Source: an uncultured Lactobacillus sp.
GTDB lineage: Bacteria; Bacillota; Bacilli; Lactobacillales; Lactobacillaceae
NCBI GenBank assembly: GCA_948500755.1
Contig: CAOOYH010000004.1
Coordinates: forward strand, 40,879 to 104,878
DNA length: 64,000 nt
Direction: 5' to 3'
Part shown: positions 7,987 to 15,666 of the stretch, one piece after another
How the letters are laid out: each line of letters opens with the position of its first letter
Position numbering within the stretch: the first letter of the stretch is position 1
Notes under the pieces: model-generated
Seen by the model: the letters and a program-made list of their open reading frames with translations, nothing else
Databases searched by the model: none
Told to the model about the DNA's origin: nothing
Program-made: the position numbers and the translations under genes

Positions 7987-8716
7987 AGTTTCGCGCATTT
8001 TTTGGGGCGTTTTCTTTATCGCTGCTGCAACCTTTGTTGTGCTCAATCAGATGGAGATTTGGACTTATAAATTAGGTTTTTGGGCAATTATTGGGACCAT
8101 CGTCTTTGCTCTTAGCTTAATTGACGGGATTGTTAATCGCAGAATTACGGAAGGTGTCTTCTCAGTCGCATTTTTACTGATGATTTATGCACAACCGTTG
8201 CATATCACCCGTTTAGTGCCATGGACAATTCTCTTAGCTGCGATTTTGATTTCAATTGGATTGGGGGTTATCTTTCGTAATCGATTTCATACGATTGTTT
8301 ATGCAAATAAGAAAATTAAAGACTTTAGGGAAAAGAGAGAGGATTTTTCAAATAATCTCTTTACTGAAACGGTAACCAATGATCAAGGTGATCATGTAGT
8401 AATTAATCAAACCTTGTCGGATGTCTCACGTTATATCCATTCAAAAGAGCTTGAAACTATTGATGTGACCTCCAAGTTTGGGGATGTGAACATTTATCTT
8501 GATGATGCGGAAAGTAAAAACGGCATTGTTAACATGAATTTGGACATTATGATGTCCGATTTGGATATCTTTGTGCCCTTGTCTTGGCAAGTTGTTAATT
8601 ATGTTAATCCTGGAATCGGGGATTTGAGAATCGAAGGAACTTCAAACGGTGGTGGGCCGCAACTAGTGATTAATGGCCGCGCTCGCTTTTCCGATATTAA
8701 GATTAAGTATATTTAG
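7976..8716 (+). CDS. LiaF-like membrane protein
   Basis: A 246-residue protein with four predicted membrane segments in residues 5-100 (FFIAAATFVVL, FWAIIGTIVFALSL, VFSVAFLLMIYA, WTILLAAILISIGLGVIF). A C-terminal soluble region with repeated strands (VNIYLDDAE, IFVPLSWQVV, GPQLVINGRARFSDIKIKYI) matches the LiaF/VraT-type cell-wall stress C-terminal domain. In Bacillus LiaF restrains the LiaRS system; here the partner is probably the LytTR regulator encoded 11 bases overlapping upstream. A broken copy lies at 7222-7365. Confidence 0.8.
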   Translation: MRNKVSRIFWGVFFIAAATFVVLNQMEIWTYKLGFWAIIGTIVFALSLIDGIVNRRITEGVFSVAFLLMIYAQPLHITRLVPWTILLAAILISIGLGVIFRNRFHTIVYANKKIKDFREKREDFSNNLFTETVTNDQGDHVVINQTLSDVSRYIHSKELETIDVTSKFGDVNIYLDDAESKNGIVNMNLDIMMSDLDIFVPLSWQVVNYVNPGIGDLRIEGTSNGGGPQLVINGRARFSDIKIKYI

Positions 8717-8780
8717 TCATGAATAATAAAGCTAGGTGTAAAATAAAGAAAAGGTTATTTTTATACATCGAGGTTTTATT

Positions 8781-9767
8781 ATGATAAATAAAGACGTTAA
8801 TCTTAGTTTGATGTACGAACTTGAAAACTTACACCATGTTGTCGTTCAAGCTTCTGATGTAGGTTCAAAGTATATTTATGCTTTGCAATTACTTCATAAA
8901 CAAACTGATATTATTGTTTATCGAGCAACACCAGATGGCGACCATGTTTTCTTTGATGAAGATAGTCCTTTAGTCTATTTGACTGGAATGGCTGGAGGTC
9001 ACACGCAAACCTGGACTTATTCCGGTGAAAGTGATCGCTGGTTTGTAGGGACCAAGCCAAAGAAGCATGGTAGCACTTTGTGGGACACGCAAATTGCCCG
9101 CGTAGTCCTTCCAGAAAGTGGTACTTTGCAATATGATAGCAATACTGAAATGCCGCGTTTGTCTTATTTAAACCGTGCAGGTTACGGCTACGGCGATAAT
9201 AGTGTCGCTTATCCTGGAAAAGACTTGGAGCGACTTGAAGCTGCAGTTTCACCAGATTATTCTAAGCTTTTGATTGCAAGTATAGACTTATCGCACACTG
9301 GTCACTTTGCATTGTATGATTTGAATCAAATCAATGCGGCTTTGGATGAAGCAGAAGCTGATGGCTCTGATGTGAATATTCAAAACTTTGAATGTTTAGG
9401 TGCATTCAATGTTCCTAACTTTGATGGAGAACTCATTCCATCAATTCAGGGTTATGATCTTGATGAAGACAATAATGTGTATGTTTCTTGTCAATTGGGA
9501 CCAACAACGGACTTCTTAGGGCTTGCTAAGGAAGGTAAGCCACGTGAAATTGTGAAGATTCCATGGGGATGCGCAGATCCAAACAAGTGGGAAGTTGCTA
9601 ACTTGGACCATGCCCATGTGCTTGATTCTTTAGGCTATGTGACTGAATTTGAAAGTGTTCAAGTTCTTGATGCCAATAACATTTATTTGACAGTGGCCTA
9701 CCATCGCAAGAGTGACTTGACTACGTTGAAGAACAGAGTTTACAAAGTTGAAGGTTTCGGCAATTAA
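8781..9767 (+). CDS. Helveticin J-like class III bacteriocin
   Basis: A 328-residue protein, close to the roughly 333 residues of helveticin J, a heat-labile bacteriocin of L. helveticus. Recognisable segments include the LENLHHVVVQASDVG start, MAGGHTQTW, LSYLNRAGYGYGD and the C-terminal VLDANNIYLTVAYHRKSDLTTLKNRVY. It has no signal peptide, as in the family, and reads as a beta-rich (propeller-like) fold. Many acidophilus-group strains carry several homologues without proven activity. It is a single gene with its own terminator. Confidence 0.85.
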   Translation: MINKDVNLSLMYELENLHHVVVQASDVGSKYIYALQLLHKQTDIIVYRATPDGDHVFFDEDSPLVYLTGMAGGHTQTWTYSGESDRWFVGTKPKKHGSTLWDTQIARVVLPESGTLQYDSNTEMPRLSYLNRAGYGYGDNSVAYPGKDLERLEAAVSPDYSKLLIASIDLSHTGHFALYDLNQINAALDEAEADGSDVNIQNFECLGAFNVPNFDGELIPSIQGYDLDEDNNVYVSCQLGPTTDFLGLAKEGKPREIVKIPWGCADPNKWEVANLDHAHVLDSLGYVTEFESVQVLDANNIYLTVAYHRKSDLTTLKNRVYKVEGFGN

Positions 9768-9775
9768 ATATAAAT

Positions 9776-9803
9776 TAGCGAGGATTAGTTCCTCGCTTTT
9801 TTT
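9776..9803 (+). terminator. Terminator after helveticin J-like gene
   Basis: GCGAGGA pairs with TCCTCGC around a short loop, followed by seven T. Confidence 0.85.
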
Positions 9804-9888
9804 GTGGCTTTTTTACCGAATATGACGTGAAAATCGTTATTTATAACGAATTTAGTTTAGAAAGAAAAATTGGTGATACAATATGAGC

Positions 9889-9905
9889 ATCAAATTAATT
9901 TAGAT
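9889..9905 (+). repeat. Leader repeat copy 1 before immunity-like gene
   Basis: The sequence ATCAAATTAATTTAGAT recurs at 10227-10243 with one mismatch. Each copy lies just before an immunity-like gene, suggesting duplicated upstream regions. Confidence 0.6.
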
Positions 9906-9921
9906 TTGGAGATCCAAAATT

Positions 9922-10221
9922 ATGTTTTTTAAAAAAAGTAATAAAGAAGTACTAGCTTTTGAAGAGGCTTTGAAGAAAATTATAGATAATCCAACAGTTA
10001 AGAAAAATTCTGAACTAATTCAAGTGTTTCAATCTGCTATTGAAAAAGTTGATAAGAAGCAATCAGTTCAATCTATTGCTTCTAACTTATCACTAAAATT
10101 GAAATCTGATTTTAATGAAAAGGAATTACCTGTTTCAGTTGTTAAATTTCAACTTAAACTGGAAAGATATGCAGCAATAGGAGCTAATGGGATTGTAATT
10201 GGAATTTTTGATTGGCTATAA
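9922..10221 (+). CDS. Small helical bacteriocin-immunity-like protein
   Basis: A 99-residue, mainly helical, lysine-rich protein with no signal peptide. Size, helical pattern (ALKKIIDNPTVKKN, IQVFQSAIEKVDKKQSV, LKLERYAAIGANG) and location beside a helveticin gene, another small immunity-like gene and a CPBP protease suggest the pediocin/enterocin-type immunity family (four-helix bundle, cytoplasmic). No matching class II bacteriocin gene is seen nearby, so the function is inferred. Confidence 0.55.
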   Translation: MFFKKSNKEVLAFEEALKKIIDNPTVKKNSELIQVFQSAIEKVDKKQSVQSIASNLSLKLKSDFNEKELPVSVVKFQLKLERYAAIGANGIVIGIFDWL

Positions 10222-10226
10222 TAAAT

Positions 10227-10243
10227 ATCAAATTAATTTGGAT
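10227..10243 (+). repeat. Leader repeat copy 2 before second immunity-like gene
   Basis: Sixteen of 17 bases match 9889-9905. Confidence 0.6.
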
Positions 10244-10256
10244 GAGGGATGGGAAA

Positions 10257-10574
10257 ATGACTTTATCTAAAGATGAACCAGAGATTGCAATGCTTAACAG
10301 AGTAACGGATTTGTTAGTGGATGAACATACTAAAAATAATGAGCGTGAGATTTTATTATATGCCAAGCATCAATTAGAGCATCATGTTTATTTGCCAAAT
10401 TTGATCTGGCATTTGAAAAATATTTTGACTCCACTGGCAATTGGAAGTAAGTTGTCACCTGGAATGGGAAAATTATACTGTGATATTGTTGCCGGTAACA
10501 TTGGCAAGCCTGGCGATTTACGTTCTGGAATTGGTATAGGAGCTATATATGGTGGTCTTTCCCATGGAATATAA
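10257..10574 (+). CDS. Second small immunity-like protein
   Basis: A 105-residue protein starting at ATG 10257, with GAGGGATGGG just upstream; an in-frame ATG at 10212 overlaps the previous gene and is less likely. Residues 1-70 are helical (LNRVTDLLVDEHTKN, EILLYAKHQLEHHVYL). The C-terminal 30 residues are glycine-rich (GIGIGAIYGGLSHGI), which is odd for an immunity protein and closer to a bacteriocin-like tail. It sits between the first immunity-like gene and the CPBP protease. The assignment rests on context and size. Confidence 0.5.
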   Translation: MTLSKDEPEIAMLNRVTDLLVDEHTKNNEREILLYAKHQLEHHVYLPNLIWHLKNILTPLAIGSKLSPGMGKLYCDIVAGNIGKPGDLRSGIGIGAIYGGLSHGI

Positions 10575-10594
10575 AAATATATAGGGATGGATTA

Positions 10595-11404
10595 ATGGAA
10601 AACAGAAAAGATAAATATTTAGCTTTATCGGAAGAAATAGACTTTGATAATCAAACCCAGATAAGAAAAGCAATTATCCAATTATTAATTCTTGAAATTG
10701 GCTTACAAGTTTTGTATCAACTTGGACCCGCTCTAATAAAATTATTGCATAACCATAATTTACGCGAACTAATGTTAGTGTTGTTGATAGTAGTCTTAGC
10801 AGGGGTAGCGATTAAATTTGGTTATACAACTAAAGTGCTGAATTTTTCAGTAAAACGCCACGGATTAGTAAAATTGCTGACGATTGTATATTGGGTGCTG
10901 GTAGGCTTTTTGGTTTTCGGTAATCTATTGACAACTTTCTCTGTTTGGAGCTTGCCTGTAAAAAAGATTATCGAAATTGCCTTGATTGCTTTGGATGCTG
11001 GAATTTGTGAAGAATTACTATTTCGAGGAGTTTTGTTCAATCTATTTGGAGTCACTTTTCACAAAAGTAAGTACGATTTGTTATGGGCTTCACTTGGCAA
11101 CTCCGTCTTATTCGGTTTATTACATTTAGTTAATTTAACTCATCAATCAGTAGCTTCGACAGTTGGACAAATTATTTTTGCTATTGGCTTAGGGCTAATT
11201 TTGAGCTACTTGCACATCCTGTCTAATGGAATATTTTGGTGTATAGCTTTTCACTTCTTGCAAGACTTTTCTCCGCAAGTTATTCACTCAGACCTAGGGA
11301 ATCCCCATATTTCGCTAGTGTTGTCTGTATATGGACCTATAATCCTTTTCATGGTGCTTTGTATATATTTGTTCAACCATGAATTAATGGATTCTTTAAA
11401 GTAA
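10595..11404 (+). CDS. CPBP family intramembrane metalloprotease
   Basis: A 269-residue protein with about seven membrane segments. The CPBP/Abi motifs are present: EELLFRG (about 148-154, the paired Glu and Arg), FGLLHLVN (about 172-179) and HFLQDF near residue 222, supplying Glu and His metal ligands. In lactic acid bacteria such proteins (PlnI/SkkI-like) often confer bacteriocin self-immunity. Its position after two immunity-like genes supports that, but no cognate peptide gene is seen. Confidence 0.85.
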   Translation: MENRKDKYLALSEEIDFDNQTQIRKAIIQLLILEIGLQVLYQLGPALIKLLHNHNLRELMLVLLIVVLAGVAIKFGYTTKVLNFSVKRHGLVKLLTIVYWVLVGFLVFGNLLTTFSVWSLPVKKIIEIALIALDAGICEELLFRGVLFNLFGVTFHKSKYDLLWASLGNSVLFGLLHLVNLTHQSVASTVGQIIFAIGLGLILSYLHILSNGIFWCIAFHFLQDFSPQVIHSDLGNPHISLVLSVYGPIILFMVLCIYLFNHELMDSLK

Positions 11405-11437
11405 TGATAAAAATTAAATATGTTTTGAGCAAACTAA

Positions 11438-11481
11438 AAACCGCGCGATCTAGATCCAATGTCATTAAGTTAAGATATTGA
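11438..11481 (+). repeat. Inverted repeat, left copy (IS-like end)
   Basis: Forty of 44 bases match the reverse complement of 15619-15662. The shared core runs CGATCTAGATCC-AATGTCATTAAG. Its pairing with a decayed IS4-type transposase on the right side suggests both copies are remnants of insertion-sequence ends. Confidence 0.75.
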
Positions 11482-11569
11482 TTTCAAAGTTAAGTTTTTT
11501 TGATAGTTATCAATTTTTGCTAATTGTATTTCTCTTAAAATTAAGTATGTAAAGCGAGGAGAAATATAA

Positions 11570-13471
11570 ATGATTAAAGTGCAACAGTTTTTTATCAAGT
11601 ATCAAAGAATAATTTTAACAATTAATACAATCATGATATTACTGGCGGAAGCATTTAAATGGTTATTTCATATAAATATTGCTTATCAAATTTTAATGCT
11701 AGTTATAGGTATTATCGGATTAATTCCAATTTTAATGACTGCCATTTCATCACTGAAGGTTAAACTCGTATCAATTGATGTCCTAGTTTCATTAGCAGTA
11801 ATAGGAGCAATCATTATTGGTGAATACAATGAAGCTGCAATTGTTACTTGGCTTTTTTCTTTAGGAGAAGTACTAGAAGAGCTTACTCTTAAGAAAACGC
11901 GAAAAGCTGTGGCAGACTTAACTAAAATGGCACCACAAACTGCATTAGTTTTACAAGACGATGGTACTACTGAAGAAGAGGATGTAGATTTTGTTGATCC
12001 TGGTGAAAAGATTTTAATCAAAACTGGGGATCAAGTTCCAGTAGACGGCAAAATTGTATCAGGATCAGGCTACTTAAATGAAGCTAACGTTAATGGTGAA
12101 TCAAAACCTGCTAATAAAAAGAAGGGCGATTCAGTTTATGCTGGAACAATCTTAGACGATGGTACTCTAACCGTTGAAACTACAGCTGCAGGAGAGGATA
12201 CAACTTTTGGCAAAATTATTGAAATGGTAGAAGAAGCGCAGGATTCCAAATCTCACACGGAGAAATTAATTAATCATTTTGCCCAATATTACACTCCAGC
12301 AGTGTTAGTTATTGCTATTGTCGTTGGCTTAATCACTAAAAACTTTAAACTTGCTATTACCGTGATGGTCCTTGGCTGTCCTGGTGCATTGGTAATTGGT
12401 GTACCGGTTTCAACGGTTGCCGGTATCGGAAATGGTGCCAAGAATGGTGTCATGTTTAAAGGATCTCAAGTAATGGATACAACACGTAAAGTTGATGAGA
12501 TTGCCTTTGATAAAACTGGAACCTTAACAGTGGGTTATCCCGAAATCAATGAAATTCATATTCTAAATGGTGATAGAAATGAAATTATTAATTTAGCTGT
12601 AAGTATTGAAGCTCGAAGTAATCACCCATTAGCAAAAGCAATTGCTAAATTAAGTGATGAAAAAATAAATCATATTACTACTAATATAATTAAAGGGAAA
12701 GGAATTTCTGCTACTTTAGAAAATGATAAATACTATTTAGGTAATTTAGCATTAATTGAAGAGCATACTTTTGTTAATGCCAAACTAACTAAAGTAGTTA
12801 ATAAATTAGGCAACTTAGGTAACTCTATTGTTATTTTTTCTAACACTGATCAAAGTATGTTAGCAGCCTTTGGCATTAAGGACCGACTTCGACCAGAATC
12901 TAAGGCTGCATTGCTTAAATTAAAACAACTTGGGATTAAAAAACTAGTGATGCTCTCAGGCGATAATCAAGAAACAGCAAAACAAATTGCAGCAGAGTTG
13001 CCAATTGATGAAGTACATGGACAAATGTTACCTACAGATAAAGCACAATTTGTTAAAAATGAACAAGCAAATGGTCATCATATAGCTTTTATTGGCGATG
13101 GGGTCAATGATAGTCCTGCTCTAGCTAATGCTGACGTTGCTATTGCTATCGGAAGTGGTACCGATGTAGCAGTTGATGTGGCAGATATTGTTTTGGTGAA
13201 AAATGACTTACGCAAAATTGACTATGCTTTAGCAATTTCTAAGCGAACTGTCTTGAATATGAATGAAAACATTGCAATTGCATTATTAACCGTACTGCTA
13301 TTGTTCGTTGGATTGTTTGCAGGTTATGTTGAAATGGCTAGTGGTATGTTTATTCATGAATTTAGTATTTTAGTCGTTATCTTAAATGGAATGCGCTTAA
13401 TTAAAAATCATTCAAAACTTGATAACCGTCAAGTTTCTAAGAAGAAAAAAGATTTAGAATTTAATATGTAA
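11570..13471 (+). CDS. P1B-type heavy-metal ATPase with CPG motif
   Basis: A 633-residue metal exporter of the inner membrane. There are four membrane segments in residues 1-105. The actuator domain carries a diverged TGE loop (VNGESKPANK, about 178-187). The membrane metal site is GCPGALVIGVPVS (about 266-278), with CPG where Cd/Zn/Cu pumps have CPC, CPH or SPC. Next come the phosphorylation loop DKTGTLTVG (about 315), the HP signature NHPLAKAI, and the hinge GDGVNDSPALANADVAIAIG (about 507). There is no N-terminal HMA domain; a separate HMA protein follows 20 bases downstream. The substrate is not certain; the Dps neighbour hints at iron or a redox-active metal. Confidence 0.88.
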   Translation: MIKVQQFFIKYQRIILTINTIMILLAEAFKWLFHINIAYQILMLVIGIIGLIPILMTAISSLKVKLVSIDVLVSLAVIGAIIIGEYNEAAIVTWLFSLGEVLEELTLKKTRKAVADLTKMAPQTALVLQDDGTTEEEDVDFVDPGEKILIKTGDQVPVDGKIVSGSGYLNEANVNGESKPANKKKGDSVYAGTILDDGTLTVETTAAGEDTTFGKIIEMVEEAQDSKSHTEKLINHFAQYYTPAVLVIAIVVGLITKNFKLAITVMVLGCPGALVIGVPVSTVAGIGNGAKNGVMFKGSQVMDTTRKVDEIAFDKTGTLTVGYPEINEIHILNGDRNEIINLAVSIEARSNHPLAKAIAKLSDEKINHITTNIIKGKGISATLENDKYYLGNLALIEEHTFVNAKLTKVVNKLGNLGNSIVIFSNTDQSMLAAFGIKDRLRPESKAALLKLKQLGIKKLVMLSGDNQETAKQIAAELPIDEVHGQMLPTDKAQFVKNEQANGHHIAFIGDGVNDSPALANADVAIAIGSGTDVAVDVADIVLVKNDLRKIDYALAISKRTVLNMNENIAIALLTVLLLFVGLFAGYVEMASGMFIHEFSILVVILNGMRLIKNHSKLDNRQVSKKKKDLEFNM

Positions 13472-13490
13472 TGATGAAAGGAAGATATTT

Positions 13491-13721
13491 ATGCAAAAAG
13501 TAATAATGAAGTTAGGTGGCATGACTTGTCCATCTTGTTTGACCAAAATTGAAAAAGCCGTAGAAAACGTTGATGGTACTGATCAAATTAAGGTTTTATT
13601 CAACGCTGGCAAATTAAAGTTTGTGATGGATTCAAACAAGACCAACACAGATGATGTAAAGAATGCTATCGAAAAAATGGGTTATGAAGTTATGGGCATT
13701 AAAGAAAAGGAGATTAATTAA
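13491..13721 (+). CDS. HMA-domain metallochaperone (CopZ-like)
   Basis: A 76-residue single HMA domain. The GGMTCPSCLTKIEKAV segment carries the CxxC metal site (C13, C16 region), followed by the ferredoxin-like beta-alpha-beta fold and the closing IEKMGYEVMGI. It probably hands metal to the upstream ATPase, replacing the missing N-terminal domain. The next gene starts right after its stop codon. Confidence 0.9.
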   Translation: MQKVIMKLGGMTCPSCLTKIEKAVENVDGTDQIKVLFNAGKLKFVMDSNKTNTDDVKNAIEKMGYEVMGIKEKEIN

Positions 13722-14273
13722 ATGAATCCAGAAGAAGCATACCAAGCAGAACTAAAGCAAAGTGAAATAGACCATCACACTCCCACAGCCGGAGCGATGG
13801 TTGGTCATATCATTGCTAACCTATTAATTCACTCCTTAAAAATTAGCCAAGCTAAATTCTTTACTAAAGGAAATGCTGGTTTGTTTTTAGATCAATATGC
13901 CCCTAAGTGGATTGAATACGAACAAATGGAATTCAACAAGTTAAATCAAATTTTGGTAAATAATGGCGAAAGTATCCCTACAACCACCGATCAATTTAAA
14001 GAATATACTATGCTCAAAGAAAATGGAGCTACAAAATACGAAAAGGGTAATGATCAATTGTTTACATTAGTAAAAGACTTTGATACACAAATTCTTTTTA
14101 TTACTAAGGCTATTACCTTAGCCCAAAATGAAGATTGGCCAGAATTAAGTGCGAACTTAGTAGAATTATTATCATGGATTAAAAAACAAATTCGCCAATC
14201 ACAAAACTTTTTGAATCACGATTTGCGTGAAGGATTATATACTGAAGAAGACGATGATAATGACGATTTTTAA
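13722..14273 (+). CDS. Dps/ferritin-like protein
   Basis: A 183-residue helical protein. The LLIHSLKISQAKFFTKG helix, HKLN-like EYEQMEFNKLNQILVNNGESIPTT and the KEYTMLKEN segment match Dps-type mini-ferritins of lactobacilli, which oxidise and store iron and protect DNA. The usual ferroxidase His/Asp/Glu ligands are only partly recognisable, so iron storage is not certain. An acidic tail (EEDDDNDDF) is unusual. It lies inside the metal operon, immediately after the chaperone gene. Confidence 0.7.
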   Translation: MNPEEAYQAELKQSEIDHHTPTAGAMVGHIIANLLIHSLKISQAKFFTKGNAGLFLDQYAPKWIEYEQMEFNKLNQILVNNGESIPTTTDQFKEYTMLKENGATKYEKGNDQLFTLVKDFDTQILFITKAITLAQNEDWPELSANLVELLSWIKKQIRQSQNFLNHDLREGLYTEEDDDNDDF

Positions 14274-14297
14274 ATATTAAATAAAGGAAGTCTTTAA

Positions 14298-14936
14298 ATG
14301 GCAGAGTTATGTATTAACTTAGTCCCACTATTTAATGCATTGCCTATAGATGAGCAAATGCAAATAGAAGAGCTAGTTCATCACCAAAATTATCGAAAAA
14401 ACGAATTAGTCTTGGCCCCCACTTCAAATAATAATTTAATAATTCTGGCTCATGGTAGCGCTCGTCTTTATACCCTGAACAAAGAGGGACATGAAAATGT
14501 TATTCAAGTCTTGAAAACCGGAGATTATGCTGGTGAAAATTGGTTATTTGGTGAGGCTAATACCAATACCTACGTTGAAGCCACAGAAGATAGTGAAATT
14601 TGTTTACTGAATCGCAATGACTTTTTAGCTTTAATGAAAAAACAACCAGAATTAAACATAAAGCTCTTAGAACAAAACATCATTAAAGTACGTGCTTTGC
14701 ATAAACAAATCCAATTATTAAGTCTTCCTAAAGTAGAGGATAGACTGCTTAACTATTTGCAGACTTATGCCAAAAAAGTAGGGCACAAATCATTTATACT
14801 ACCATTAAAAATGAAAGATTTAGCACTTTATTTAGGAACTACCCCAGAAACTTTATCCCGTAAATTTGTTTTACTTGAAAAACAAGGAGTATTAAAAAGG
14901 AATTTGAGACAAATCCAACTATTATTTAAAAAATAA
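14298..14936 (+). CDS. Crp/Fnr family transcriptional regulator
   Basis: A 212-residue protein with an N-terminal cyclic-nucleotide-binding-like beta roll (about 20-120, GSARLYTLNKEGHENVIQVL, GDYAGENWLFGE) and a C-terminal winged helix (about 150-210, KMKDLALYLGTTPETLSRKF). There is no obvious FeS cysteine cluster. It ends the ATPase-chaperone-Dps operon and is the likely regulator of that operon. Similar FLP-type proteins in lactobacilli respond to redox or metal stress. Confidence 0.88.
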   Translation: MAELCINLVPLFNALPIDEQMQIEELVHHQNYRKNELVLAPTSNNNLIILAHGSARLYTLNKEGHENVIQVLKTGDYAGENWLFGEANTNTYVEATEDSEICLLNRNDFLALMKKQPELNIKLLEQNIIKVRALHKQIQLLSLPKVEDRLLNYLQTYAKKVGHKSFILPLKMKDLALYLGTTPETLSRKFVLLEKQGVLKRNLRQIQLLFKK

Positions 14937-14963
14937 ATTGACAATTAATACTAGACCCTTAAA

Positions 14964-15004
14964 GTACTGATTTAACATTTAATTGGTTAAATTGGTGCTT
15001 TTTT
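14964..15004 (+). terminator. Terminator of metal operon
   Basis: A 13-bp stem (14964-14976 with 14986-14998, several G-U pairs), a 9-base loop, then six T. Confidence 0.75.
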
Positions 15005-15041
15005 CGTACGACAAATAAGGCGTAGCACAGATTCTGCTTTT

Positions 15042-15484
15042 TTAAGCTACGCGATATAAATAATATACAGCTGATTTGGGCTTAATATTTCTCTTGTCCT
15101 TGCGGCCTGGTCTAATTGGAGTGGTATAATAACTGAGCTGAATAAAGATCCGTTCAAAATCTTGCGTTAAAGAAGAAGCCAAATACATGCTCTGAATAAT
15201 CAAGCATGATTACTTGAAATTGATGGCATATTGATACTTGCAATGCTTTTGCGGAATATAGGCCTGTGCATCAATTTGACTGATTGCATTAAACATAATC
15301 GTATGGGCATAAATTTATCTTGTTTTGAATGGAACTGTACGCTGCCTAAGGAATACTTCAATTTCTTGAAGGAGGTCTCAATGCCCCAACGCAGATGATA
15401 GAGCTCTTTAATTCTTTTCAGCGGATAATTTTTTCGATAAAGACGTTCTAGAATATCCTTATGAAGGGCTTTCATAATTAACAC
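15042..15484 (-). pseudogene. Decayed IS4-type transposase, C-terminal part
   Basis: Only the C-terminal third of a DDE transposase is left. The RWGIETSFKKLKY segment (Y-E catalytic region pattern of IS4 transposases) is readable. The frame then shifts near 15320, continuing as IYAHTIMFNAISQIDAQAY, hits a TAA, and resumes as IRPGRKDKRNIKPKSAVYYL before the natural stop at 15042-15044. The N-terminal DDE residues are missing. It is inactive and lies between the metal operon and scrR. Confidence 0.85.
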
Positions 15485-15526
15485 CAGCTTTCTGGCAATA
15501 ATTTTGAAGGTCTAAAATATACAAGA

Positions 15527-15606
15527 TAGGCGAAAAGGCAGCTCTTTTCGCCTTTATTTTATGCAAAAAAAGAGGTCGAATCCAAATGATTCGATCTCTA
15601 AAAAAG
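15527..15606. terminator. Two hairpins between transposase remnant and scrR
   Basis: The first hairpin pairs GGCGAAAAG with CTTTTCGCC and is followed on the plus strand by TTTATTTT. The second pairs AGAGGTCGAATCC with GATTCGATCTCT and has T-runs on both strands, so it would end scrR transcription leftward. Confidence 0.6.
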
Positions 15607-15618
15607 CACCCCTAATTG

Positions 15619-15662
15619 TCAATGCCTTAACTTAATGACATTGGATCTAGATCGTGTGGTTT
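15619..15662 (-). repeat. Inverted repeat, right copy (IS-like end)
   Basis: Reverse complement matches 11438-11481 at 40 of 44 bases. It abuts the 3' end of scrR. Confidence 0.75.
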
Positions 15663-15666
15663 ATTT

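Noticed and set aside
15200-15484. Open frame of 94 codons on the minus strand that could pass as a small gene
   Set aside because: It is the C-terminal piece of an IS4-type transposase with a frameshift and in-frame stop; annotated as part of a pseudogene.
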